A stretch of DNA of 64,000 nucleotides from Anadara kagoshimensis (GCA_021292105.1 CM037875.1:60384408-60448407), one strand, 5' to 3'; shown: positions 37,000-48,255, counted from the first letter of the stretch. Notes: generated by a model from the letters alone, not told the origin. Program-made: numbers and translations.

Positions 37000-37312
37000 A
37001 TGGCAGATGTGTTGGGTAATGAAAAAGTTTTGATGACATTGCAAAGGGTTTTTAACACGTTTGTTCTACGCTGTGAAAGAGTAGGCCCGAGTTGTAATGC
37101 AGGTCGACCACGGCCATTTACTAAGGCAGAATGCGAAGTGAAACGTATCGATGATTGGGGGTCACCAGGAATATCATTTGAATTTCAGAGTCTTTTCGGA
37201 ACAGGGTTTGAACTTATTTCGGATTTGAGGTTAGGTAAAAGGAAGTACGAAGAATTAGATAGTCACTTCAAGAAGTCATTTGAAATTCTGGACAATTTCA
37301 TGAAGAATAAAA
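37000..37312 (+). CDS. Exon 1 of the 426-aa protein gene (start codon)
   Basis: Residues 1-104 plus one base of codon 105. The start MADVLGNEK has a strong Kozak context. The exon ends before the donor GTGAGT at 37313-37318; reading on gives only two more codons before a stop. The encoded region is mixed charged and aromatic with no known motif (segments FTKAECEVKRIDDWGSPGIS and FELISDLRLGKRKYEELDSH). Confidence 0.78.
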
Positions 37313-37638
37313 GTGAGTAGCTTTATATTTTCATGCCCTCTTTCCCCGCGATATTTTTTTCGTATTGCACGTAACTCGTCGCCATATCTGTTGCTTCAGG
37401 TGGTGACTGTCGACTCAGCTCCAAAAATTGAGATGAAGTAAATGTAGTGAAGTCCACCATTAGAATTCCTCTGGCTAAAACTTCCTCTAATACCAAATAA
37501 AAATCCTCCACCAGATTATATTGTTTTGCCTAATATGTGAATTCCGCTTTTGTTGTTGTTGTTCAAAGGTCATACTAAATAATGCTACACAGATGCCATA
37601 TGCTTCTCGTTGCGCCACACAAGTCTGTGTTTAACGTA

Positions 37639-40341
37639 GGGGACATTCGTCTTGATACGGACATGGATACACTGTTGTTGTTGCTGTTGTTGTTGTTATC
37701 CTAAATCTCCTTCGCGAGAAAATGGACTCTATGGAATTTGGAATAACACTATGGAGTTGAAAGTTACAAATGCACTGCCGGCTTACACTTGGTCGCACAT
37801 TCCTTTCAAGCTTATCTCAACACCCCTTACCAAAACTTCTATGAAAAGACCAGATGATAGTCAGATACTTGTTTTGGATTTGTATTTTTCATGTCTTAAT
37901 CTGTCTCTAGATTTTTCATGTTTATGGCACTAGGTATCAAGTCGTATTAATACGGACACAGGGAGTGTTCGGGCAGACGTCTGTAGTGTTGATTCGGACA
38001 GCTGTCTAAAAAGTCGTGTTGGTATGGACATGAGCAAAGAATATTGAAATATATTGTATTTTATGAAGATATCACACTCGGTGACCTAATACACACTGCC
38101 AATAATTCTATTGTACCAGCAAATAAAAATCAATAATATTTTCATGGAGTTTACCTTTACTTTCTCCTTTAAAGCCGAGCGCCATATGCATTTTGTTGTG
38201 CGTTTTAGGTGCAATAGAGAACAATATTCAGTAAAACTGAAAACACTTTCAAAGACGCAATCGTTACAGTTTGCTTTACGCGAATTGGGTTCAACATACC
38301 TGCCAACCTATGGAGACTCCAAAGAGGGAGATCTCCCCCCATGACAGTGCTTCTGGGGGAGATTTTGCATAACAACATTTTCCTGTGTAAAAACCGACTA
38401 AAACACGATTCATACACCCTGTATTCAATTGTTTAATCTTCATCAAGGTTTAATATTTAATCTGAACAGAGACCCATTGCATAATGTTTCTCAGAGTTTT
38501 AAATAATATTTACAAAATAGTCATAAGATTGAAAAACTATACCCACTGACTGCATGTTTACTAAAACTATTTTTTCATTTTATTTCACTCAGTTTATTGT
38601 TAAAAGTGCATAAGTATTTTATAATAAGCTTCTGATATTTTTCATGTCATAGTTGAGCAGGGCATTTTTCAAATAAATAAATAATTAAAAAAAAATGTTT
38701 GAAAATAAACTAAAGATAAATAAAATTATGTTGTTTAATGTCATAATGATGAATGAATCAATACAACATGTATATTCTAGAATTCTAAATATAGATTGCT
38801 GTTTGAGTTATCTCCCTTTTGTAAACACATAATGCACCACTGTGACAATGTCACTTTCCAGCAATGATTTTCACTATTTAACATCATGCAATCGGATAAT
38901 GCTTTTATTTATGGATTATTTCATGAAAAAGGAACATTCTAAGTGAGTCTGTTATATTATTAAAGTTCCATTTAAAAAATCGAAGCGGATTTATGTTTGT
39001 TCCGGTATGCAGTACTGTTATACCCGATATACACAGGTGTTAATCCAGTACCTGTGCTGTTTATTTAACCATGACTGATCAATCACAGGTGGATAGATTA
39101 ATTAGTGTCCATACACAAACAATCATTGCCCGGGGACTTGAAAATTGGAGTAATTAAGGATTACTTTACGCAAGACTTCGAAGGGGGAGGGAGGAGTGTC
39201 AAATCGGGAGATTTCAACCTCGCGCACGGTAGAAGCAGTAATAGCGAAAACTATAAACTTTTTGTATAGGCATGTATATTAGAATGTTGTAGGTATTGAT
39301 ACAACGATCATTTTGATGTATAGAAACAGGTCCTGAGTTCAAAGGTCAAGGTCACAGATGTGAAACAATATCGAAATGGTTAATTATCTCGAAAACTATT
39401 AACTTTTTGTATAGGCATGTATATTAGAATGTTGTAGGTATTGATACAATGGTTATTATGATGTAAAGAAAAAAGTCATTGGGGTTTAGTATTTATGTTT
39501 TCTTTAAATCTATCAGCTAGCCATTAGTTATCAGGTGAGCATATCAGGCCCATGGGCCTCTTGTTCATTTTCATTTTAATAACTATTTCATAGTGATTGG
39601 AGCTGTATCAGGAGTTTTTCATACTTAATACAGATATTTCTTTCATCAATTTAACAGTGGACATGTTAACATTAATAAATTGTTTTAGAACTCTATCTTA
39701 TTTTTATCAGATATGATCCAGATCAGACTTATGCATATATATATAAATTTATTAAATATAGTTACATAGTCTACTTAACTTATAAAAATTAATCGTTTCT
39801 GGGTAAATATAAATGTGTTATTAATCTTATTATAGACTTTTAACACTTGTTTCTGCAATTTTTGACTGTCCGTATCAAAACTACCCACTCGACTTTAAGT
39901 AGCTTTGGTATGGACAGAGCATTTTATGTTTTTTTCCGTTGTATTAATAAAATGGTAATACAGCTCATATTGTAAATGGTCTTTAGCATCAAAAGACCAA
40001 GATAAAACATCTACACAGTATATATTGTTATCACATACCTCAATATTCAATTATAATTTCGGTTTGGTCTTTCTACTTTCAACTTCAAATTTCCCGGTTT
40101 CTGACCTTGACACAATTAAGAGAGAAAAATGGAAGTCGCGATTTGCGCATGTCGGTAAATAAAAATAAATGATGTGCATAGGATAAAAATAGAATAGGTG
40201 TTTTCCAAATTTTCCGGTTAAATATAGTAGACTGGGTTTCCCCATCATTCGACAATCTGCTATATTTATGATTGATTTTAATATGACGTAATGATAGAAC
40301 GTCCGTATCAACACGCTGTCCGTATCAAAGTGAAAATCCCC
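37639..40341. mobile_element. 2.7-kb TA-flanked transposon in intron 1
   Basis: Ends GGGGACATTCGTCTTGATAC (left) and TGTCCGTATCAAAGTGAAAA + TCCCC (right) form an imperfect inverted repeat of about 26 bp, with TA on both outer sides. The empty site is available because the host sequence is itself tandemly duplicated: left flank GTTTAACGTA and right flank TACTAGGTTG match the uninterrupted GTTTATCGTACTAGCTTG at 40502-40519. Copies of TACGGACA-type motifs cluster near each end and mostly point inward. No transposase frame is seen; a Helentron fragment (39243-39565) is inserted within. TA duplication fits Tc1/mariner-like elements, but class is uncertain. Confidence 0.75.
39243..39565 (+). mobile_element. 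5'-truncated Helentron-like element fragment
   Basis: About two core repeats (GAAAACTATAAACTTTTTGT, AGGCATGTATATTAGAATGT) followed by the standard 3' end CAGGTGAGC, hairpin AGGCCCATGGGCCT and CTTGTT. The 5' end of the element is missing. Confidence 0.85.
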
Positions 40342-40640
40342 TACTAGGTTGAAATTTTGTACATATTATTATTGCATATGTATCTTAATTATGTGTGAAT
40401 TTCATGATGTTTATCAAAACACTTTTTGTGTATATGATTAATAAAATTTTGAATAAAATCAAAAGTAGATGCCATACGCTTCTCGCTGAGCCACACAAAT
40501 CTGTGTTTATCGTACTAGCTTGAAAATTATGAAACATGTATCTACATTATGTGTTAATTTTATTGTGTTTGATAAAATACATTTTGTGTAATTGATGAAT
40601 AAAGTTATGAAAAAAAAATATTGAAGGCTGTGTGCAAATG
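40342..40640. repeat. About 171-bp diverged tandem duplication in intron 1
   Basis: TACTAGGTTGAAATTTTGTA at 40342 and TACTAGCTTGAAAATTATGA at 40513 start two related units. The spacer ATGCCATACGCTTCTCGC...CACACAAATCTGTGTTTA near 40469-40505 also occurs left of the transposon at 37591-37633. The array predates the transposon insertion. Confidence 0.75.
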
Positions 40641-40918
40641 CCATACGATTCTTTAAAATTTGTATTATTTTGATTTGTCCCAGTGTTAGACATTTTAATG
40701 ATGTGCAAATCATATTGCATTTAAGCTGTTGATTACTCTGCAGGTCAGATTCAAAGTAAAACAAAACATTTGTTTCTCTCTCAAGCTTTACTCCATAATA
40801 ATGGCATAGTACAAAAAAAATTAAGAAAATTTTCCAATTCAAAGAATGATCTTGAAACTGGGACAAGTGAAGCCATATTTAAAATCTAAACTTCTAATCT
40901 AAACTTCTTTTCTGATAG

Positions 40919-41122
40919 GTATGCATGAAAAAAGCATAGCTGCATTATTGAAGAATGGTGACAATCTCACAGAAACTGTTGTAACAACTGCATTAGCGGA
41001 ACATTTGCTGAGTAAACTAGCACCAGGACAGTCATATACTATTGATAAAAAACATAGGGGCAAGAATGACGTGTGTAAATGTGGATGTAAGGCAAAAATT
41101 AATTTTGGAGACACAGGGATAG
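40919..41122 (+). CDS. Exon 2 of the 426-aa protein gene
   Basis: Acceptor CTTCTTTTCTGATAG before 40919 and donor GTAAGA at 41123. It completes Ser105, encodes residues 106-172 and gives one base of Gly173. It holds a Thr/Ala/Leu-rich helix-like segment and VCKCGCKAKINF with Cys157, Cys159 and Cys161, a possible metal site. The 42-bp minisatellite begins about 40 bp after the donor. Confidence 0.8.
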
Positions 41123-41162
41123 GTAAGAAATCAACTAAAATATTATACTCTGTCTTTTAACC

Positions 41163-43400
41163 TATCTTTCCACGTGTTAGTCCTCTTACACAGCACAAAG
41201 TTGCTGGACATTAACGTGTTAATCCTCTTACCCAGCACAAAGTTGCCGGACATTAACATGTTAGTCCTCTTACACAGCACACAGTCGTCAGACATTAACG
41301 TGTTAGTCCTCTTACACAGCACACAGTCGTCAGACATTAATCTGTTAGTCCTCTTACACAGCACAAAGTTGCCGGACATTAACATGTTAGTCCTCTTACA
41401 CAGCACACAGTCGTGGGACATTAACATGTTAGTCCTCTTACACAGCACAAAGTTGCCAGACATTAACATGTTAGTCATTTTACACAGCAAGCAGTCGCGG
41501 GACATTAACATGTTAGTCATCTTACACAGCACACAGTCGTCGGACATTAACATGTTAGTCCTCTTACACAGCACAAAGTTGCCAGACATTAACATGTTAG
41601 TCATTTTACACAGCAAGCAGTCGCGGGACATTAACATGTTAGTCATCTTACACAGCACACAGTCGTCAGACATTAATGTGTTAGTGCTCTTACACAGCAT
41701 ACAGTCGTCGGACATTAACGTGTTAGTCCTCTTACACAGCACAAAGTTGCCAGACATTAACATGTTAGTCATTTTACACAGCAAGCAGTTGCGGGACATT
41801 AACATGTTAGTCCTCTTACACAGCATAGAGTTATTGGACATTAAGGTGTTAGTCCTCTTACACAGCACAGAGATATTGGACATTAAGGTGTTAGTCATCT
41901 TACACAGCACACAGTCGTCAGACATTAACGTGTTAGTCCTCTTACACAGCACACAGTTGTCTGACATTAACGTGTTAGTCCTCTTACATAGCACAAAGTT
42001 GCCAGACATTAACATGTTAGTCATTTTACACAGCAAGCAGTCGCGGGACATTAACATGTTAGTCATCTTACACAGCACACAGTCGTCAGACATTAATGTG
42101 TTAGTGCTCTTACACAGCACACAGTCGTCAGACATTAACATGTTAGTCCTCTTACACAGCACACAGTCGTCGGACATTAACGTGTTAGTCCTCTTACACA
42201 GCACAAAGTTGCCAGACATTAACATGTTAGTCATTTTACACAGCAAGCAGTCGCGGGACATTAACATGTTAGTCATCTTACACAGCACACAGTCGTCAGA
42301 CATTAATGTGTTAGTGCTCTTACACAGCACACAGTCGTCGGACATTAACGTGTTAGTCCTCTTACACAGCACAAAGTTGCCAGACATTAACATGTTAGTC
42401 ATTTTACACAGCAAGCAGTCGCGGGACATTAAAATGTTAGTCCTCTTACACAGCACACAGTCGTCAGACATTAAGGTGTTAGTCCTCTTACACAGCACAC
42501 AGTCGTCAGGCATTAAGGTGTTAGTCCTCTTACACAGCACACAGTCGTCAGGCATTAAGGTGTTAGTCCTCTTACACAGCACACAATCGTCAGGCATTAA
42601 GGTGTTAGTCCTCTTACACAGCACAGAGATATTGGACATTAAGGTGTTAGTCCTCTTACACAGCACACAGTCGTCAGGCATTAAGGTGTTAGTCTTCTTA
42701 CACAGCACAGAGTTATTGGACATTAAGGTGTTAGTCCTCTTACACAGCACACAGTCGTCAGGCATTAAGGTGTTAGTCCTCTTACACAGCACACAGTCGT
42801 CAGACATTAAGGTGTTAGTCCTCTTACACAGCACAGAGTTATTGGACATTAAGGTGTTAGTCCTCTTACACAGCACACAGTCGTCAGACATTAAGGTGTT
42901 AGTCCTCTTACACAGCACACAGTCGTCAGACATTAAGGTGTTAGTCCTCTTACACAGCACACAGTCGTCAGACATTAAGGTGTTAGTCCTCTTACACAGC
43001 ACACAGTCGTCAGGCATTAAGGTGTTAGTCCTCTTACACAGCACACAGTCGTCAGTCCTCTTACACAGCACACAGTCGTCAGGCATTAAGGTGTTAGTCC
43101 TCTTACACAGCACAGAGATATTGGACATTAAGGTGTTAGTCCTCTTACACAGCACACAGTCGTCAGACATTAAGGTGTTAGTCCTCTTACACAGCACACA
43201 GTCGTCAGGCATTAACGTGTTAGTCCTCTTACATAACACAGTCATCAGATATTAATGTGCAAGTCCTCTTACACAGCACAAAAATGCCGGATATTAAAGT
43301 GTAAATCCTCTTTCACAGCACACAGTCATCAGACATTAACGTGTTAGTCCTCTTTCACAGCACAAAGTTGTCAGACATTAACATGTAGTCCACTTTGAAA
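41163..43400. repeat. 42-bp minisatellite in intron 2, about 52 copies
   Basis: Unit TTAGTCCTCTTACACAGCAC + ACAGTCGTCAGACATTAAGG + TG. Variants: CACAGTCGTCAGAC, CAAAGTTGCCAGAC, CAAGCAGTCGCGGGAC, CAGAGTTATTGGAC. Blocks of variants recur as larger units (for example three- and four-unit blocks in 41450-42430), then the array becomes more uniform after 42430. With 42 = 14 codons, both strands stay open for about 700 codons (41143-43245 minus, 41174-43255 plus). These lie inside an intron and lack any start or signal context, so I do not call them genes. Confidence 0.93.
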
Positions 43401-43729
43401 TTTTGTGAAGGATCACTCATGGTTATTGTACTCTACATTGTTTAGGCTTCAACACCATTTTTCAATAGACTTGACTCTATTCAGTGTCATCAAATTCATT
43501 AAAACTTGATTGCTGTGAATGCATTTTTCAAGAATTTGAAGGCAATTTAAGTGTCTGTTTAGTACTAGTATCTCATGGTAAATATGGTGGTGTTTAACAA
43601 AAAATCCTTGGTTTACTATGGTAATTAAAATATTCATGGCACGCAACTGTCCTTTGTATTGGAGTATGCAAAGCTAACACTGTAGATATAACATTTACTG
43701 ATTGTGCACATTTAATTATTATTTTACAG

Positions 43730-43870
43730 GCCATGAAGAAGTATGGCATGGTTTTGTAGACATAATGTTTTCTTCACATGATGGAATTGAACCTGAGGCT
43801 GCAGCTGTGATGCAAAATATTCCAGAACCAGACTCTGATACAGAACCAGTTACTAAAAAATATAAACAAG
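43730..43870 (+). CDS. Exon 3 of the 426-aa protein gene
   Basis: Acceptor TTATTATTTTACAG before 43730. It completes Gly173, encodes residues 174-219 and gives one base of codon 220. Contains HEEVWHGFVDIMF (D183 is the candidate metal ligand), then an acidic linker (IPEPDSDTEP). Only a GC donor, AAG|GCATGT at 43871, keeps phase with exon 4; the nearest GT would break the frame. Confidence 0.75.
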
Positions 43871-44012
43871 GCATGTTTTCCCTATATATTGATATTTGAT
43901 TGATGGTTCAAGTGAGATGTGGAGACTATACTAAGATTCCTGACTTTGCAAATCTTTTACAGCATTCAGTTTGTCTGTCCATCTGTTATAATTTTCTTCT
44001 TTTGAAAAGGGT

Positions 44013-44034
44013 ATATATATATATATATATATAT
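44013..44034. repeat. (TA)n microsatellite in intron 3
   Basis: About 11 TA units, followed by a CTGT tract and, near 44091-44101, a run of G. Confidence 0.9.
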
Positions 44035-44039
44035 ATCTG

Positions 44040-45010
44040 TCTGTCTATGTAAAAATCTTGTATGGGTCATACCAAAAAAGTCAAGGTCTTGGGGGGGGGG
44101 GTAGTATGTTTTGAAATTGTGTCTGGACAACTGTCATAAAACTACGCAGTGCAGGGTTGGTACAGGCCTGGAAAAGTCTTTAAATATTGAGGATTACCCT
44201 AAAAAGACCCTAAGAACAAGTCTGACCTTAAAAAGCCCTTGAATTTATCCTTAAGGCCCTAAAAAGCCCTTGAATTTGGCCAGTTGGGTGTCTGTATTTT
44301 GATATTAAGTAGTTGCAAATAGACTGATAATGAGCAATTTAAAAGTACCTGGCCCTCTTGAGCACCCAACTTCAACCTTATTCACTTCAAGTGTTGTTAC
44401 TATGGACACTTAAGTAGTTGTTTTTTTTTATTTAAATGTCTTTTCACCAATATTTTTAGCTAAAATTGTCTTTCTGGTTCAGCCTTGAATTTGCAAATAA
44501 GACCCTAAAAAGTCCTTAAATTTTGAGTCCAAATGTCTGTACGAACCCTGTGCACATGAATATTCTTATGACCCAAAGATGTGTGAAACAAGGTTATAAA
44601 GGAAAGGTCAAGGTTTTAGGAAAATTATGTTTTAAAATTGTGTCCTGGCCATATCTCACAGCTGCTTTGGATGACTGTCATAACAAGAATAATCATCCTG
44701 GTCCAAAGATGTGTTATGACCTTGAACCAAAGTCATATTGGAAAAGTCAAAGTTGTGGTAGATCATGTCAAAGCCATATCTCATAGCTACTTTGGACAAC
44801 TGTCATAAAACTTCACATAAATAATCCTCATGGTTCAAAAATGTGTCATGACCTTTAACCTAGGTCATTTAGTCCAGGTTGCAGGGCTGGAAAAGTATGT
44901 TTTAAAATCATGTTGTCCGGGCCATATCTTACAGCTTCTTTGGATGACTGTCATAAAAATTCACATGAATAGTATTCATGGTTCAAAGATGTGTCATGAC
45001 CTTGAAAACT
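44040..45010. repeat. Degenerate ~140-bp repeat region in intron 3
   Basis: GGATGACTGTCATAA / GGACAACTGTCATAA recurs near 44125, 44668, 44797 and 44943 along with CAAAGATGTGT.ATGACC and TTTTAAAAT.GTGTC...GGCCATATCT. About four diverged units are present, interrupted by the MITE at 44152-44550. It may be the core of another tandem-core element; its ends are not visible. Confidence 0.65.
44152..44550. mobile_element. 399-bp hAT-like MITE in intron 3
   Basis: Inverted ends CAGGGTTGGTACAG (44152-44165) and CTGTACGAACCCTG (44537-44550), 13 of 14 matching. The interior holds repeated CCTAAAAAGCCCTTGAATTT words. It interrupts a ~140-bp repeat unit. The CAGGGTTCGTAC-type end is, from memory, typical of a hAT group. 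The target duplication is not clear. Confidence 0.7.
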
Positions 45011-46828
45011 AAAACAGGTCACATCATATTAACCCTTATAGATGTTGGAAAGGGGTGGGGGGTATTTGGCTCTCAAGAGACAGTTCTAGTTTAAACTTGT
45101 TGAAAGTATATTTCATAAAGTAGATAAAACTTTAAATGTGGCTAGATTTTATGTAGGATATGTTAAGAATAGTCCTCTTTATAATAGCTAGATCAACAAT
45201 GGTGAGGCTACATAATACATTATGCTAAAATTGAGCATATTGCAAATTGTTCAGGTGAGTGTCCAGAGCTGTCATGGTTCTCATCTTTATTCATCACATT
45301 ACAAACAATGAGTATTATTTTTATGCTGGGAACTAAGATAGAAAGTACTCTGAGTTCATAGACAATGTACAAACGTACCATTCTTGAAACTCGGCAGGTA
45401 GTTTTGTGACAAAAAACCCAAAATCATTGCTACCCCTTGTTGTATGTATATTTCCCTTTGTTGTACTGTATTTTAATTCATAGCTCACCCGAAGTTAGGT
45501 CAGTTAAGAAAGCAGCATGTGTTGCTCCTTGTTTTTTGTATAAAGATAATCTCCCTTGTTTACAGTGTCTCGCATGAATGCGATTAAAAATAAAGGTAAT
45601 TTACTATTTTTTTGATTAATATTCCTTTTAATGTATGGAAATTGAAAGAATAAAAATGTGGAATGACTATTAATAAATGTAAATTGGAAACATATGCAAG
45701 TATGTTTTCCTTCTAAAAAAATTCCTGGAATTTTTGAAAACTGTAGATTATGTTTGTTTTATTAGGCTAGAACTTCAACTGTTTCAATTTTGCAATATCT
45801 AATGGCAATTAAAATCTATGTAAAAAAAATAGCTTCATTTAATATTCAAATCTTAATTAAATAAAATTATTTTCCATGGGGAAAGTTATATAATTTTCTG
45901 ACAAGCATGGAATACAAATGTGGATTTGAAATACTTTACCGATTTGGAAGTAAAATTAACATGAAAAGGGAATATTGTGAGTGATAATCAGCAGTTTATT
46001 GAAAACCAGACTTAACAGCAAATGATTCAGTTATATACAAACGCTAGAATAAACCCCCTCACAGCAACTGTCGGGTCTGCAAAACTCTACTATCTCTCTA
46101 TCTAAAACGACAAACAACGACCAGGTACACATTTATAAAACTTTATTAAAATTTAATTACTGATCGTTTTTTCATATATTTATGGAATTACTATTTTCTG
46201 TTGACTTTTACTTAGCAATACATGATTCGGTACATTGTTTCTTTTTCAAAAACCGTGATCATCCGTCAGACTATGGATTGCTAGACAGTAAGAGGCCATG
46301 TCCCTACCAACATTTAAGAGGTAATGTTGGACAAGTGCCAGTGTAATGCACAAAAATAATTATGCATTTGTTTTGTCAAGTTAGCATTAATTTTCCTTAA
46401 AGTAATGATAATTTTAATATGCAAGCAAAAACATCTTTATTGACATTGTGCTATGTGTTGATCATGTAATGTTATCTGCAATAAAAAATGTAGTCATTAT
46501 ATTATTCAATGTAAGTAGTAATGTTTTGAGCATAGCAATAGCATTAATACTATTTAATCTACAAGTAATAAAGTTGTCTATGAATAATCTAAAATTATAA
46601 TGTTGTCAAATGTGTAAATAAATTTGAAATATGCATTTTTCCTGTCAAAAATATAAAAAAAGGTTTTCTTTAAATAAAATAAACTGTATAGGTATTGGTA
46701 ATCTGAAAATCATTGGAAATAAATATATTATACAATCATGTATCATAAAATCATATGAAAATGAACTACACATATTCTGTATTCTTGAAAATAAACAAAA
46801 AACGAAATAAATTAAAACAGAATAATGT
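45011..46828. other. Intron 3 interior, nothing recognised
   Basis: Long AT-rich stretch with no gene, no clear repeat unit and only short frames. A TAGCTCACCCGAAG near 45481 may be a relic of a Helentron-like 5' end. Confidence 0.4.
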
Positions 46829-46960
46829 AATGTAGTACCAGTATAACATCTGAAAGAAAAACCATCTTCCTCCAGCAAGTAAACTGACAAACTTAATGTA
46901 GTACCAGTATTACATCTGAAAGAAAAACCATCTTCCTCCAGCAAGTAAACTGACAAACTT
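46829..46960. repeat. 66-bp tandem duplication
   Basis: AATGTAGTACCAGTATAACA... at 46829 repeats at 46895 with one substitution. Confidence 0.9.
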
Positions 46961-47116
46961 GCTCACACTATGATCTGTCTCAAGTATTATTCAAACCTAG
47001 ATGTTGACCTAGAGACTGATAGAATCTTACAGAAATTTCACTCGCATAAGATTATATCAGGAGTCGAGTAATGTAATAAAGTTTTAAATTCCAGTCAAAA
47101 TTATTTCACTGTGTTG

Positions 47117-47180
47117 AGGTAGTCAGTTCAGGGATGTTGGAGGAAACCAGAGTGTCTGTAGAAAACCATGGTACTTCACA
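47117..47180. repeat. Dispersed-repeat remnant
   Basis: TCAGTTCAGGGATGTTGGAG, GAAACCAGAGTGTCTGTAGA and AAACCATGG align with TTCAGTTCAGAGATAGTGGA, GGAAACACAAGTGCCAG and AAACCACC at about 32130-32180. Confidence 0.6.
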
Positions 47181-47324
47181 AGTGAATTTATACAATTTCT
47201 AACTAGTTGTTTAGCAAACAGGAATATTAAACTCTGCCAAATGCATAATAAAAGTGAATGGATTGTGATAAATTTCATAAAAAGCTTAAAGGCAGATTTT
47301 GATGTATCACTATCAGTTATCATT

Positions 47325-47446
47325 AAGATGATGTCAATGTGTGGAATATGACCAAGATGATGTCATTATATGGGATAGACCAAGATGATGTCAATGTGTG
47401 GAATATGACCAAGATGATGTCAATATATGGGATATGACCAAGAGTT
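47325..47446. repeat. 27-29-bp tandem repeat, 4 copies
   Basis: Unit AAGATGATGTCAATGTGTGG + AATATGACC with small indels. Confidence 0.9.
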
Positions 47447-47632
47447 TAAGGTATTTTTGCTGAAGCTTTTTCCTTGCACCTCTTTGCTAATTATTTTGTC
47501 AAGTTATACATGTTATGATAATGAAGGATCAAGACCTTTCAGCTTGGTTGGTTCCCCTATGTCCTTGTTTATAAAAAAAAAACTTTCTAATATTCTCTTA
47601 TTTTATTTTCACTACTTTCGTTATAATTTTAG

Positions 47633-48255
47633 CCCCAGAGGAAGGTGAAACTTGCATTGAAGATTCATCTGATGAAGATTTATCAGGAAAAAATCCAGAT
47701 AGTGACAAAAAATATGATTCACCAGATGGAAAATGTCCTGCTGAAGTTAAGGTTGACTTGAATTATAATGGTAACACAGATGATCAAACTATTGCCCAGG
47801 CTATAGTTTTTTCATTGTTACAAAAACAAAGACATCCAGAATTTAAAAGCTTCTTGATACCAACCATTGTTATCTCATCCACTGAATTCAAAATTTTAAT
47901 GTACGACGCTGAAAATGATATTCTCCTAAGAAGCACGAACATTAATTTATTTGACATAGAACAGGGGTCATCTGAAATACTAGATTATTGCATCATTATT
48001 CTTTGGATGGTATTACACTACAGGATATTTTCCTCAGATTTGAAGAAAAATTCTTTGAGGGTGGATCTAAATAAGTTAAAGTCTGATTTTCTGGATAAAA
48101 TACCAGCAGAACGTATTGAAATATACAAATCCAAGCTAAAATCATGTGTTGCATCATTTCCTAGAGTCTTAAAGGGTCAAAATACAGAAATAATGGGCAG
48201 TTATCTTCAAGTTGCCAATAACCCTCGTTTTTTGGATTTTGTCAGTGCAGTATAA
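47633..48255 (+). CDS. Exon 4 of the 426-aa protein gene (stop codon)
   Basis: Acceptor TTATAATTTTAG before 47633. It completes Ala220, encodes residues 221-426 and ends with TAA at 48253-48255. Contains the rest of the acidic linker (EDSSDEDLSGKNPDSDKK), then CPAEVKV (E257, K259), the Gln-bearing helix and a C-terminal hydrophobic domain (FLIPTIVISSTEFKILMYDA; EILDYCIIILWMVLHYRIF). ILWMVLH is hydrophobic but too short and irregular to call a membrane segment. Confidence 0.8.

Larger units (their letters stand above)
37000..48255 (+). other. Four-exon gene encoding an uncharacterised 426-aa protein
   Basis: Exons 37000-37312, 40919-41122, 43730-43870 and 47633-48255 sum to 1,281 nt with no internal stop. 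All three introns are phase 1, so the model is self-consistent. I do not recognise a named family, though I believe similar uncharacterised proteins exist in molluscs. Visible parts: an N-terminal region without a known motif (1-104); a basic stretch and CKCGC cluster (157-161); GHEEVWHGFVDIMF (173-186); an acidic, Ser/Asp-rich linker (about 193-250); AEVKV (256-260); then a helix with Q271/Q275 (DDQTIAQAIVFSLLQK) and a hydrophobic C-terminal region. The order D183...E257-V-K259...Q275 resembles the D...(D/E)xK...Q core of RecB/lambda-exonuclease-type PD-(D/E)XK nucleases. That is inference. No poly(A) signal is obvious before about 48849. Confidence 0.78.

Noticed and set aside
37313..37320. 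Exon 1 of the four-exon gene as a complete 106-aa gene
   Set aside because: The last codons overlap a canonical GTGAGT donor, and the phase matches exon 2 exactly, so splicing is the better explanation.
38290..39235. Further MITE in intron 1 (ACATACCTGCCAACC ... GGGAGATTT words)
   Set aside because: Ends resemble a hAT-type element, but no inverted partner or duplication could be matched convincingly.
41143..43255. Two overlapping frames of about 700 codons on opposite strands
   Set aside because: They coincide with a 42-bp (14-codon) tandem array in an intron; openness follows from the repeat length and lack of stops in one unit.
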